The notes under the pieces were generated by a model. The model was not told the origin of the DNA. It ran no database searches and was given only the letters and a program-made list of their open reading frames with translations. A DNA stretch of 64,000 nucleotides, taken from Liolophura sinensis (taxonomy: Eukaryota > Mollusca > Polyplacophora > Chitonida > Chitonidae). The position numbers were made by a program, and so were the translations under genes. The DNA lies in the NCBI RefSeq assembly GCF_032854445.1, contig NC_088301.1:2914001-2978000 (forward strand), given 5' to 3'. This document shows, piece after piece, positions 35,421-47,220 of this stretch (position 1 is the first letter of the stretch; every line of letters begins with the position of its first letter).

Positions 35421-36303
35421 AATAAATCGACGAGACAACATATCACGTCAGGATGGCTACTGAGCTACAGCTATGATATATCCCTGTGTGTGCATGCGTG
35501 CACTGTTCACATGAAGTTCGTGCTCAATATTTTTCATCTGACGTGAGCAGCTCACCGGACCGGAGTAAATATATTGATGACGTGATGTTTCTCGTCTGCC
35601 GCCATTCTTTCAATTTCACTGACGAGGAACATTAGTACAGAGTTTACTGAACTACGTGTACTATGATCTATTGATATATGTTTTTTTCTGCATTTTTATA
35701 TCCTCCTATATCTATGTAATATCTATCCATCCAAGTCTATGTGTCTATGTGATATCTTTCCATCTGCACCTGCGATTTATGTTAATAACAAGACAAAATA
35801 AAAGAAAAGAAAAGAAATGAATCATAACATGTACAAGAAAATGGCAATGTGTTTTTTCTCTCGCTATTTTCTGATATGGAATTACATATGATCACCTCGT
35901 GGTGTTCATTTCATTCTCCTACCGATGCACATTGCACATGACATGCCCACTTCCCAGCGCGAACGGTACCTCTACCCGCGGCCCGCGGGTCTCGGAACTT
36001 GGCACGAGGTGGTACCATTTCGCTCTCGATTTGCTTCGTTCTCGTGCCGCGGCCCGGGACCCATGAACTGTGGCACAAGGGGACGAGGACGGTCATCGTT
36101 CGCGCGCGCACAGACCTGCTGTAATCACCTGGTTTGGCCTGACACTTTGCTTTCTCTGACACCGTGTGTATGCCAGGTTACTAAATAGGAAATAAATAGA
36201 ATAGAAAATAATGTGATAATTATCTAAATCCTAAATACCAGTAACAGTTTTCTGGGTATGTTCTTGTCTGATCTGTGCAAAGGATGAGGTCCGATATACC
36301 ATC
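35421..36303. other. intergenic with a GC-rich island at 35955-36125
   Basis: Most is AT-rich, but about 170 bp around 35955-36125 is strongly GC-rich, with the palindromes 'cgcggcccgcg' and 'gcggcccgggac'. Two overlapping frames there (35925-36188 plus, 35911-36162 minus) show no domain. Confidence 0.45.
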
Positions 36304-37125
36304 CACAGATTAGGTCCAATGCAACACTCGCATAACGAGCTTGAGGTCAGGTACGTCGTCCACAGAACGGACGTGATGAGGACCGATATAACACCCACAG
36401 AACGGACGTGATGAGGACCGATATAACACCAACAGAACGGGCGTGATGAGGACCGACATAACAACCACACAACGGACGTGATGAGGACCGATATAACACC
36501 CACAGAACGGACGTGATGAAGGCCGATGTAACACCCACAGAACGGACGTGACGAGGGCCGATATAACACCCACAGAACGGACGTGATGAGGACCGATATA
36601 ACACCCACAGAACGGGCGTGATGAGGACCGACATAACAACCACACAACGGAGGTGATGAGGACCGATATAACACCCACAGAACGGACGTGATGAAGGCCG
36701 ATGTAACACCCACAGAACGGACGTGACGAGGGCCGATATAACACCCACAGAACGGACGTGATGAGGACCGATATAACACCCACAGATTAGGTCCAATGCA
36801 ACACTCGCATAACGGGCTTGAGGTCAGGTACGTCGTCCACAGAACGGACGTGATGAGGATAGATATAACACCCACAGAACGGACGTGATGAGGGCCGATA
36901 TAACACCCACAGAACGGGCGTGATGAGGGCCGATATAACACCCACAGAACGGGCGTGATGAGGGCCGATATAACACCCACAGAACGGACGTGATGAGGGC
37001 CGATATAACACCAACAGAACGGACGTGATGAGGGCCGATATAACACCCACAGAACGGGCGTGATGAGGGCCGATATAACACCCACAGAACGGACGTGATG
37101 AGGGCCGATGTAACACGCACAGATT
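36304..37125. repeat. minisatellite, 36-bp unit (CACAGAACGGACGTGATGAG)
   Basis: About 21 copies of 'cacagaacggacgtgatgag' + 'gaccgatataacaccc' are present. A diverged 58-bp segment ('cacagattaggtccaatgca'...) occurs at 36304 and again at 36781, so a block of about 477 bp has been duplicated. Because 36 is a multiple of three and the minus strand has no stops, all three minus frames stay open, one for 284 codons (36231-37085). I treat these as non-coding. Confidence 0.95.
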
Positions 37126-38240
37126 TACAGCCTGATAGCGTACCCCCGAATACTTCTTCCTCCTCTTATTCCTCTTATGCTTTGGCCTTGGACCCAAGAT
37201 CTATTGTTCACGGGGAAGGCGCTCTTACCACTACGCAACCAAAGGCGGCATGTCCTGACAAGTCACTGTGCTTGGAAAAGACATTGGATGACGAAAGAAT
37301 CTACGCTTAATTTTGGGTTTGAACATTTCAGTAACATTTAAATCATCGGGCAAAATAAAAAAAATGATCATGTTGGGTGGCAACATTTTATATCATAGAT
37401 CTTTGGGTCTCTGGTCGTATTTGTTATTTATATAGCACACGTCAAGCGAACAGGATTGTCCGAAGGAATAGTTGAAAAGCCATTGAAAAAATCAATTTGC
37501 AATAAAGGTAATATGCGGAATAAGGCTGATTAGATTTAAAAACAAATTGAGTGGCCACTAATCGACACAAAAACATCAGGTAATATAATGCTACAATCCT
37601 AAAAATCAGTGCTAGTTTTTGTCGTTTCACAATCTTCAGCTGAGAGAAAAACCGTTGGTGTTTTTAAAATTTCACATCCAAATAAAAGGGCCAAAGGGCC
37701 AAAGAAAATATCCTCATCGCCTATGTCTCTAAAAGCGAGAACTCTACACTTTGCAAAATTCAAGTAAAAGTGAGGATGCTCTATGGCTGTTGAAAAACTG
37801 GTTTTCTTAATGAAAATCTTATGGTATAGATGGAAGTCATCGACTAGTTGATGGTGTATGATATAAAGTATGTTAAGTTATAAATGATTTGCGTGACTTA
37901 AATTTCACACGTCTCCCCATTACACCCTGATGTGCACGCCTAGCTTAATAAATACACTAGATTCGAAGATTTGTGGAAATGGCTTCGACTATTAACTTGC
38001 ACTTAGATTAGCAAAGCTAGCATGCATACATTTACGTCACCTTTTGTCATAGCAGCAACACTTGTTTTTGACATTTTCTGAGAAGTCATATGATTACAAT
38101 AGTGCTATTGCTTTGATTGGTACAGGAAAAGTGATCAGAATACTGTTTTATCTTTTTTTTCTGACACACGGTTTGCGGTGATCATAAATCAGCCTGATCA
38201 CTCTGATCGTAAGTAGCACTCAGGTGAATTTAAAAGAATT
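37126..38240. other. intergenic, no gene seen
   Basis: A short tRNA-like segment on the minus strand near 37190-37262 ('gcgctcttaccactacgcaa') may be a SINE remnant. Otherwise nothing is recognised up to the promoter at 38247. Confidence 0.35.
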
Positions 38241-38246
38241 CTTATG

Positions 38247-38305
38247 ATTGGCTGAAATGGAAAGACGAAATCGGATAAATAGCTAATTCTCTTGCACAGG
38301 TCTCA
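38247..38305 (+). promoter_or_regulatory. CCAAT/TATA-like promoter of the cysteine-rich gene
   Basis: An inverted CCAAT box (ATTGG, 38247-38251) lies about 25 bp before a TATA-like 'gataaatag' (38274-38282). A start site near 38301-38306 would give a leader of about 50 bases ending in AT at the split start codon. A second ATTGG lies near 38118. Confidence 0.5.
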
Positions 38306-38350
38306 AGTACATCGTGCTCACCGAGAGAAACGGACACTCAAGTGAAATCA

Positions 38351-38352
38351 TG
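38351..38352 (+). CDS. cysteine-rich gene exon 1, first two bases of ATG
   Basis: The sequence 'gaaatcat|gtaagtag' gives a strong donor (GTAAGT) right after AT. The next acceptor (gcag| at 41634) supplies G, then GAG AAG GCA. No other in-frame ATG lies before the hydrophobic segment in exon 2. Confidence 0.65.
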
Positions 38353-38382
38353 TAAGTAGATATTTTTTAAAGGCAGTTTCTA

Positions 38383-38452
<70 letters not shown>

Positions 38453-41400
38453 CAACTTTCTCAGCTTATATTCTAACTGCGGTTTCAGACTTTGTTATTT
38501 TCAAGGAATATGAATATGAGTGTCCACAGAGGTCTTTATATAGGAGATGTGTTACTAGTAACTAAGGAACATGTTACGTACACGTACATGTCAAAACAGG
38601 CAATGGTTAGTTACATGGCATAATACATGGATAAATTGTTGCTGGGAACAAGGTCGTACATGTATAAAGCTGTTAAGTAGGGAAAAATGGAAAAATCAGT
38701 ACCAATGAGTGTCTATCCGCAGGGGGGCAAGTGACGATACGTCTTTATTAGCATTGAACGGATGACCTTGCGGATAATCTGTGACATAATATTTGTACAT
38801 ATACAATGTATAATATATACAATGAGTAATAAAAATGAACTTGTTTGACAAAATTAATCGACATAAATTATACAAGCATGTGGTAGATCATCATATTATG
38901 AGATACGATATTAGGGCTGATGACTACCATTGAGACATGGGTTGTATTTATTTATGAAGAAAGTTTCTTTTACATCTGATGTGGCTTGATTGAATCTAGA
39001 AATTCTTTTTTTAAGACCGATTAGATCTTGCGCCTTTACCACCAGGCCATAGCAAGGTCTCTAGTTGCTATGTTTATTTTTATAATTAGACTGAACTTTA
39101 CTTGAACTCACATGTCAGCGACCGCATTCGGGAAAGGATCCTGGGCCATTGCACCTCGGCCACTGAGCCCCCTAGGTTCTATAAGTCTTCCACAGAAGAA
39201 GGCAACACACAAAGTGACGTGGCGTTCTGTGCCTCACAATGTCAGCACTGAAATCTCAGACTTTGTGACTGGATATTTTGTGACTGTGACCAAGCTGCCT
39301 AATAGGTCCGCTGTCTCTATTCTTCGGTTAGGAGGTAAAATTTGTGACATCCCATCTTCCCACATAAGCGAGCTAACGAGCCTAACGAGCTACAAGACGA
39401 CACACAACGTTGCATGAGCACGTGATGGATTTATCGCCAATTTTCGCTTCTTTTCCTTTAAGGAAATGTATCCGTAATGTCGTGTTTATAGTTCTCTTCA
39501 ATAGATAATGATCTTTTATATTTTAAATATTTTTTATCTTATCATTATCAACAAAAGTTTTTGAGCCGTAACATTAGTGACGTTAGGAGAAAAGCTATAT
39601 TATCTGTCAATGAACGTATTTCAGTAATCCAATGGCCCGGTGGGGATGGGGATTGAGTACAAATGGCAATTGTTAGCAACGCAGTTTGTAATAAAGGCGC
39701 AGTTTGTTAAAAAAGCACGCCAATAGTTCAATAGGGCATTGGAAAGTTGCATTCAAATACAACTATATCTAAGCTGGGTTTCGAGATGATTGAGAATTAT
39801 GACAAGAACTCCTTTAAAAGGGCTTATATCTAGAAAACAATATGTAATAAAAGATTTTGTAATAAATGTATTTTAAGCCTTATATTTTCTTAATTCCAAA
39901 AATCTTTTCCTTAGTCATTTTTAATGTTTTTATGTCCCGTACATTATACAACATGATTATTAACACTGGATTTTTGATGGAAAGAATATTAACTGTTTTA
40001 TATATTACAAAATACGCGATCTTTGTACCAGAGCTTGGAATAACAAAAACAGCCTCCAACCTTTTTATAAAACCTACTCTTTTCATTAGTTTTCAGCTAA
40101 AACTCCTATCCAGTAAAATCATCATTTTGTTTAGTTACAACGTGGATATTTTTTAAATATCTTGTTAAAAGTATTTTACTTCGCATTTCGCAGTTTGAAT
40201 ACATGAACATATTTTAATAGATACTTCCACGTGGTGCATATGTGCGTGTATTTCTTTTTCAAACTTATTTTAGCCCAATGTTCTCTTTAGATTTGAAACA
40301 GTGTGAATATATATATATATTCGCAAAAATGCTATGAACCGTTACAAATACACCATAACCCCCTCAAAACACATTCACAGAACATACACCCTCACAGAGC
40401 ATACCATAACCCCAGACAGAACACACCATAACACCCCCCCTCCCCCGCCAACACAGAAAACACCATAACCCTCACAAAACACAACATACACCCTCACGGG
40501 GCGCACAATAACCCCCAACAGAACACAAAATAACCCTCACAGAACACACCATGAACCCTCACAAAACACAACATACACCCTCACGGGGCGCACAATAACC
40601 CCCAACAGAACACAAAATAACCCTCACAGAACACACCATAAACCCTCACAAAACACACCATGACCCTCACAATACACACCATAACCCCCACAGAACACTC
40701 CATAACCCTCACAAAACACACCATAATCCCCACAGAATATACTATAACACTCTCGGGGTACACCATAAACCCTCACAAAACACACCATGACCCTCACAAT
40801 ACACACCATAACCCCCACAGAACACACCATAACCCTCACAAAACACACCGTAATCCCCACAGAATATACTATAACACTCTCAGGGTACACCATGAACCCT
40901 CACAGAACACACCATTGATACTCACAAAACACACCATAATCCCCACAGAACATACTATAACCCTCTCAGGGCACACCATGAACCCTCACAGAACACACAA
41001 TTGACCATCACAAAACACACCTTAACCTCCACAAAACACACCATACGCTGTCTCAGGAGACATCATATTGCCTCGCAGTATTTTTTTGTAGAATTGTTTC
41101 CAATTGCATTGTTACAAAGTGCGTTAACATCTGAAAAACAATTTGGAGTAAAGAAATTTCTAAGGAGTATATATCTGAAAGGAATCATCAGTCAGTTTAG
41201 GAATGGTCACGTTTAAAAACATTATTCAAACTGGCACTCTCGGAATTTCAGTTTGCAATTATATATTTCAAAATGCCACTCCTAAGGTGTTTGTAAGTGT
41301 TCCATTTTTATTACAAGTAAGGCCACAACCGAACCAGTAGTAAGATAATACCCGTCGTCATTTACCAGCGAATCCATCTGACCTGGTAGTGCAAAGGTCA

Positions 41401-44400
41401 GACCCGACTCGACGTCAGCGATGTTTTAGTTGCTGGAGTGAAAGATCACTGGGCAGATTACTATCGGTTTACATATCGTACAGTTTGACTCTTTCTTATT
41501 TGTTTGGTTTTTCTTTAAGAATAAAATGATCAACTACGTTTAGAATCTGTTGACTAAACTATCGTGACGACGTCACTTGTGACATTTTGCGTAAAGCTTG
41601 TTCGCTTTCTAACACTGAAGTTGTTTTTGCGCAGGGAGAAGGCATGTTTCTTGGTGCTCATATACCTGGCCACGGCCAGGGCGGCTATAAGCGGGCTGGA
41701 TTGTTTTGAGGATATATTTGGCTGCGGAGTTGGTGTGTTCGGAAGTGGGCAAGCCGAGTGTTGCACTTGCCTGGAAAACTATCCTGAGACTGACAGTCTA
41801 TCAATTATTGCCCATTGCGCGTAAGAACACCTTTTCTCTTTGTTTGAATGATATAAAGGTTTACGGTTGTGCTGATATTTGAACAAAAATCTAATACCGA
41901 TGGGTAGTGATAGTGAAAGTAATGGTGTAAGTGTTGTTCAAATTGGTCTACAGCAACCTACACAAAATACTCGTTGTCACGTTACTGAATTGTATTACCA
42001 CAACTGTAGTCCAGAGATCAGTCCTTGTTGCTCATGGATGAAGTTAAATGTTCATCAGCAATGTAAACATTATTTCTGTTTAATCATTAGCCATGTTGCA
42101 TTCTTAATTGTATGGACTTATTAAACGGTCGTGCTGTACTCTCTCTCTATTAGATATCATTTTTGTATATTTAATATTACCTGACCATTTGCCCAGTATC
42201 TTAGGTAAATGTATACCGGCTACAGATTTAGTGCAAATTTAGCTTAATACTTTCAAATTACCACAAGCGAGGACTTCAATCAAAACAGATCTTTGTTTTG
42301 ATGTTTAACGCCAATGTTTCATTTGTATGTCGGCGTTGTGGTTTATGTGTTGGGGGAGCCGGAGGAAAAAATCACCTGGAAACCTCTTGACAATATCACT
42401 GCCAAAACCGCCAGTGCTGGATTCGAACACGCATCACCTTTTGGCGCCGACAGCCACGTCACCTTAACCATGTGATCCAGCGATTCGATCTTTGTTAGGG
42501 TTAATATTGTATAGGTGCTCATGAGATGCTACACAATGGCTGATTACTTCATTCCCCATTAACGCATACTACATAGGTGCTCCTAACGATGCTACACAAT
42601 GGTGGATTACTTCACCCCACATTAACACATACTACATAGATATTCATAAGGATGCTACACAATGGCTGATTACTTCATTCCCCATTAACACATACTACAT
42701 AGATATTCAAAGGATGCTACACAATGGCTGATTACTTCATCCCCCATTAACGCATACTACATAGATATTCATAAGGATGCTACACAATGGCTGATTACTT
42801 CATTCCCCATTAACACATACTACAGAGATATTCATAAGGATGCTACACAATGGCTGATTACTTCATTCCACATTAACACATACTACATAGATGCTCCTAA
42901 CGATGCTACACAATGGCTGATTACTTCATTCCCCATTAACACATACTACAGAGATATTCATAAGGATGCTACACAATGGCTGATTACTTCATTCCACATT
43001 AACACATACTACATAGATGCTCATAACGATGCTACACAATGGTTGATTACTTCATTCCCCATTAACACATACTACATAGATATTCATAAGGATGCTACAC
43101 AATGGCTGATTACTTCATTCCCCATTAACACATACTACATAGATGCTCATAACAACGTTTTGAGATATGACTACAAAGACCCTTCTTAGTGCACGATTAC
43201 ACAGACATTTTTGACACAAAACTATCTAGAAGATTTTGGCGCAAGGTTAGATAGACGCCCTTGCGATTCAGTATTTCATGGATGTTTTTGGATGTTTTAT
43301 GGCGCCCTTGGACACAAAATTACATCGAATTTGTTACATTTAGGATTACATAAGCGATCAGGGCACATGAATAAAACCCCTTAAAACATTTAATGTACTT
43401 CAGCTCCGGGAAAAGCCGTAACATATACTTGCAAACGACCCTTAAAACAAAGAGATTAGGGAATATTTATATATTCGTTTCATTAGAGTTTTACAGCGTA
43501 GTCAAGAATATTTCACCGCCAACAGCATGTTATTTTGGGGAAATCGGACAGCGTGAGGGCCAACGCACAATGCAGACCTCCCCATTTACTTCCGGAGAAG
43601 AACCCAGAAAGAGCTAACAGGCTAACCACCAAGCCAGGGAGATCCCAAGACAAGGACTTAAGTGAAATTTCACGAATCTATATCAAATTTCACGAATCTA
43701 TATCAAATTTCACGAATCTATATCAAAGAAATCATTTATGCAGTCACATAGACCTATCTATTTTCTGCTTAATTTCCATCAATGTTCTGAAATTCCTATG
43801 ATAAAAGTCATTGATGAACCTGCTTTGTGCCGCTTACTAGAATCCGCGTGGTATGAATCCAAGAATACATTTTATTTCCATACTGTGTTTTTCTTTCCAG
43901 CAATCAAGAGGCCCTAGAAAGCCCTGCAACTTGCTGTCCTTGCTCTTTTAGCCTGGCTACACTTTCTGATGGAAACGATTTTCTGGACTGCATCAAGCCA
44001 AGAAATATCAAACAGCTGGTTAAGCGCTTTGAAGGGACACGGCAGTTCATACGCGATGCTGTGAAAGCCTGCAATGGGCATTTAGTAAGATTTCTATATT
44101 GTCTTTAATTAACCTTTTTCTGTATAATTAACTAGCGTTTTACACAGAACTCACAGTTATTTTAGCGATCCGTATTGTGGACTAGTGTTTACGCCGTACA
44201 CATGTTTATTTCACAAACCCATACAGTTGACTAGTGTTTACGCAGTACCAGGACTCTTGGTTATTTCACCAGTCTATACAGTTGATTAGTGTTTACGTGT
44301 ACTCTTGGCTATTTCAATATCCATATAGTTCACTAGTGTTTACGCTCTACTCTTGGTTATTTCACGAATCCATATGATTGACTAGTGTTTAAGTTGTACT

Positions 44401-46309
44401 CTTGGTTTTTTCACGAATACATATAGTTCACTAGTGCCTAATCTTCATTCATGTAGACATGTGACACAAATAACAACTGCCATTTACTAATGATCTGTAT
44501 ATGGTATTTCCTAATTCACAAGTAACTTTGATTTCTTGTTTGGAGTATTACCAGTTGTATCACGTGTAAGCATTAGCATTAGAAAATAACATGGTTTCAT
44601 GTCTTGCCTACAGTTATGTTTTGGCAAATTGTTTTAAGTGTAACTCAATAAATAATTAATGTAGTCATGAGAGTCATGAAATTAAACTTATGCAAACAAC
44701 ACTAATGCAGTAGTTAAATACAATGAACAATTTTCACGCCTTAACCATTAGGTCAAACAAGATTTTATGTCACAGCTATTCAGGCAAAACAATGCTATGC
44801 ACTCTGGCTTTTAGTAACAATACAAACATGGGACACTACATGTGCCCCATTTCATTTTTTCGTTTCAATTATCCCAGAAGAGGTACATGTAGCGTTGGTA
44901 TGTGAAACACAACTAGTATGTAGATTTATAACAAATATCAAATAATTGTATTTGATATCGAAATTATCCCTGATGGGAGGAGAAACTCCAAGGAGTTTAT
45001 ATTATCCCATATTTGGGGAGAGAAGGAATATGGACGGACAGCATTTCCAATTATACGCCAAAGTAACCAGAATAATGCACGCACAAACATTCATATATAT
45101 TCATATACATCATATAGTGAAGACATATTGGTTACGTATTATAATATTAAATATTAAACACAGGTTTAATTACTTGCCAGTGTGAGTAGTCTCACATGAA
45201 AGGAAAAGTTTATTATATCATCTGTGTAGCAGGTACGAAGTTCAGTACATGCCGCCTTTATGTATACCTAACACATCTAACACAGTATGCCACTGACAGT
45301 TAATGGTTAAGCCTACGTATACGTTAGCTACAGTCACATGATACCCACCCCGTAAGGCTGGCGTCTTACGCTTACCAACTACTAGCTATGTATGAACGTG
45401 CTAACATGTCGGCATAAACTGGAACTATTCACAAACAATTAAATCAGAATCACACTTTATACCGTGCGTCATATTTAGCGTTTCATGACATATGTTACCC
45501 GTCAGGGCAATAAAAACTTCGATCTGATTGGTCGCAAGCAATCTGGTAATCAGTGACCAGTAAGAGCGAAGCTTTTTTCTTGCAAGGGTTGTTTTAGATC
45601 TGATAATGATACCTTTGAGTATTGTCCATTGTGGTAAACAGTATCAACAATTGAACAAGTGTCATGGTCATGTATTAAATTTATGTGTCAAACTTAATAT
45701 AAAGACTACTATATAATATACCTGTTATTTCTTACAACTCCTTTCTTTTGACAGCGTGACGACTGCGCTCCTCCTGACTTCAACAGGACACTAAGACAAA
45801 TGGTAGATAAGGTTGACGAGGTGGATTTCGCCATCAGAGTTGACTGCGGAAATATTGAAGCGGTAAAATACTTCAGCGTCCTACGTGCTTCTCAGGTCAT
45901 GAATATATGCCTGCGATCATGACAGGCTGGTATCACTCTCCCCATTGTAAGCCAGCTTTCAGCAGGAACTGCCAGTCAAATTCCTTCCGTTCATGGTAGC
46001 CCGCTATTTGCTTATATTAATCCTCATCTTTGATAACGCCTGCTGCATGAGCTTTGAAAAAGTAATGCAAAATTCGATCTGCAATACTCATCTTTATACA
46101 TAGAACTGGCACTTGTGTATTTGTTCTGACACTTTTCACAAGTGTGAGGTAATGTATTCCCATACCAACCCTCTTGCAGTCCAGAAGCACTTTTTAAATA
46201 GTTCGCTTACTTTCTTTACTCCTATAAGCCCTTCTTTACATCTTATTTCTTGTATTTTCCCCAGCCTCCTTGCTCGTCTGAGTCCAGTTCCGGGTCGTCC
46301 AGCAGATAG
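38351..46309 (+). CDS. secreted 14-cysteine protein, 5 exons, start codon split by an intron
   Basis: I do not recognise a family. The model is AT at 38351-38352, then 41635-41820, 43901-44084, 45755-45862 and 46265-46309. All phases agree and give 174 residues. M-E-K-A-C-F-L-V-L-I-Y-L-A starts a signal peptide (cleavage near 18-21). The mature part has 14 cysteines at 24, 31, 43, 44, 46, 62, 74, 75, 77, 93, 120, 128, 155 and 163. CC-x-C-x15-C occurs twice, 31 residues apart (43-62 and 74-93), and an intron falls at residue 63 between the two copies. The C-terminal part has two C-x7-C pairs (120/128 and 155/163), one sequon (N134-R-T) and a Ser-rich end. An extracellular, disulphide-rich role is likely, but the function is unknown. 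A CCAAT/TATA-like promoter and an AATAAA flank the model. Confidence 0.75.
38383..38450. repeat. (TA)n microsatellite
   Basis: About 33 uninterrupted TA dinucleotides lie 30 bp inside intron 1 of the cysteine-rich gene. Confidence 0.97.
38451..39094. other. intron 1 of the cysteine-rich gene, no feature seen
   Basis: AT-rich intronic sequence with no recognised repeat. Confidence 0.4.
39095..39175 (-). mobile_element. SINE family A, head fragment, inverted
   Basis: 'cagcgaccgcattcgggaaa' + 'ggatcctgggccattgcacc' + 'tcggccactgagccccctag' is the reverse complement of a diverged family A head. Compare the inverted copy at 58690-58806. Confidence 0.6.
39176..40335. other. intron 1 of the cysteine-rich gene, no feature seen
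   Basis: Very AT-rich. Frames at 39866-40156 and 39880-40086 are low-complexity and overlap on opposite strands. Confidence 0.4.
40336..41050. repeat. minisatellite, ~21-bp unit (ACACCATAACCCTCACAGA)
   Basis: About 33 imperfect copies of 'aacacaccataaccctcaca' sit in intron 1 of the cysteine-rich gene. Blocks around 40440-40640 and 40640-40900 repeat at larger scale. The runs of open frame on both strands are artefacts. Confidence 0.9.
41051..41634. other. intron 1 of the cysteine-rich gene, last part
   Basis: No repeat or exon recognised. It ends in the acceptor 'gtttttgcgcag'. Confidence 0.45.
41635..41820 (+). CDS. cysteine-rich gene exon 2 (signal peptide and first CCxC repeat)
   Basis: Encodes residues 2-62: the signal peptide core F-L-V-L-I-Y-L-A, then D-C-F-E-D-I-F-G-C and the first CC-x-C-x15-C motif. 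Donor GC|GTAAGA. Confidence 0.8.
42300..42490 (-). mobile_element. tRNA-derived SINE-like element, family C
   Basis: Contains 'gggagccggaggaaaaaatc' and 'gtgctggattcgaacacgca' (the reverse complement has a B box GTTCGAATCC), then a tRNA-like head to about 42490. Similar in layout to 6110-6310. Confidence 0.6.
42491..43165. repeat. minisatellite, ~62-bp unit (GGATGCTACACAATGGCTGA)
   Basis: About eleven near-identical copies of 'ggatgctacacaatggctga' + 'ttacttcattccccattaac' + 'acatactacatagatattca' fill the middle of intron 2. Confidence 0.95.
43166..43900. other. intron 2 of the cysteine-rich gene, last part
   Basis: Holds a perfect 21-bp triplet repeat at about 43664-43723 ('caaatttcacgaatctatat'). 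Nothing else is recognised. It ends in 'tttttctttccag'. Confidence 0.6.
43901..44084 (+). CDS. cysteine-rich gene exon 3 (second CCxC repeat)
   Basis: Encodes residues 64-124 with the second CC-x-C-x15-C motif (C74-C93), a basic helix-like stretch and C120. Donor TTA|GTAAGA. Confidence 0.85.
44130..44440. repeat. degenerate minisatellite, ~55-bp unit (GACTAGTGTTTACG)
   Basis: Five to six imperfect copies of 'gttgactagtgtttacgc' + 'actcttggttatttcac' start about 45 bp after the exon 3 donor. Confidence 0.75.
44441..45754. other. intron 3 of the cysteine-rich gene, no feature seen
   Basis: AT-rich sequence without recognised exon or element. It ends in the acceptor 'tttcttttgacag'. Confidence 0.4.
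45755..45862 (+). CDS. cysteine-rich gene exon 4
   Basis: Encodes residues 125-160 (R-D-D-C ... V-D-C-G-N-I-E-A) with C128 and C155 and the sequon N134-R-T. Donor GCG|GTAAAA. Confidence 0.85.
46265..46309 (+). CDS. cysteine-rich gene exon 5 (Ser-rich end, stop)
   Basis: The acceptor 'gtattttccccag' is followed in phase by P-P-C-S-S-E and a Ser-rich end, then TAG at 46307-46309. It supplies C163, which pairs in spacing with C155. Confidence 0.75.
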   Translation, partial: PPCSSESSSGSSSR

Positions 46310-46394
46310 GCTTGTTCAACCAGCCAGACAGATCAGCATAGACAGATCCTTCTGATGCCACTGAACCACGCATCAATGTATGCAACATCACAGA

Positions 46395-46400
46395 AATAAA
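46395..46400 (+). terminator. poly(A) signal of the cysteine-rich gene
   Basis: AATAAA 86 bp after the stop codon. Confidence 0.65.
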
Positions 46401-46494
46401 AGCATTACCTAAGTGCACCTCGGCTTTGGATATTTACTTCAATATGCTTTACATTTCATTGTATTTCAGTATATACTTTATACTTTATATTTCA

Positions 46495-46560
46495 TTTATT
46501 CGACGACGGCCAGCATCATGCTGGGATGAAACCGAGAAGAACCCGGGGAAACTCAGTTCA
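46495..46560 (-). mobile_element. SINE family A, small inverted fragment
   Basis: 'ttcgacgacggccagcatca' + 'tgctgggatgaaaccgagaa' is the reverse complement of the family A core around 'aatgctggccgccgtcg'. Confidence 0.6.
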
Positions 46561-47220
46561 AATTTACAGATAGTATGCTAGTTTACAGCAACACTTTGTC
46601 CTCAATACACACATTGGCTTCTCCCAGTGCCAAGGATGACCAAGGTTTAACAATTGCCAATGGAATGGGTGACTTTCACATATTAAACTGTATAGCTCCA
46701 AATGGCTAAATGGGGTGAGGGGGGTGAGGGAGGAGAGGGGGCTCTGTTGGACAAGGGCATAAACTGGATGTACATTTACGCGGAAGGTGATCTCTCGGGG
46801 CTGACCTAACCGGATGCGACTCGTTTCTTCGGTCTGTTTATTTACATTCCAAGTTAAGAAGGCGGCTTCCCTAAAGATCTGGAAAATTACATCTTGTTAA
46901 CGGATCTAGTGTAGACGGAGGTTGTTAGAGTCCTCCGTTACAACTACGTATACGTCTATACAATTTTGAGAGATTGTGATGCTACTTGTATTATTAAAAC
47001 TGGTGTTTGAGAATTTGACATCAATTTTGTTTCACGGGTTGAGGGTCGGAGCTGTGATCTAAGATCCTGACTAATTATTTAACGCCACCAATTGGTGGAT
47101 CATAGCTCAGCACATTACAGAAGCGAGAAATCAAGGGGATGTTGCGAGCCAAAGGGTAGAGCATAGTCAAAGAGAAATAGTCAGTCAAAGAGAAAAGGTC
47201 AGCCAAAGGAAACAGCTGTT
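46561..47220. other. intergenic, no gene seen
   Basis: A G-rich tract ('ggggtgaggggggtgaggga') lies near 46713-46740. Nothing else is recognised. Confidence 0.4.

Noticed and set aside
36231-37197. Minus-strand frames of 98-284 codons with 12-residue repeats
   Set aside because: They are a by-product of a 36-bp repeat without stops. All three frames are equally open, so there is no sign of coding selection in one of them.
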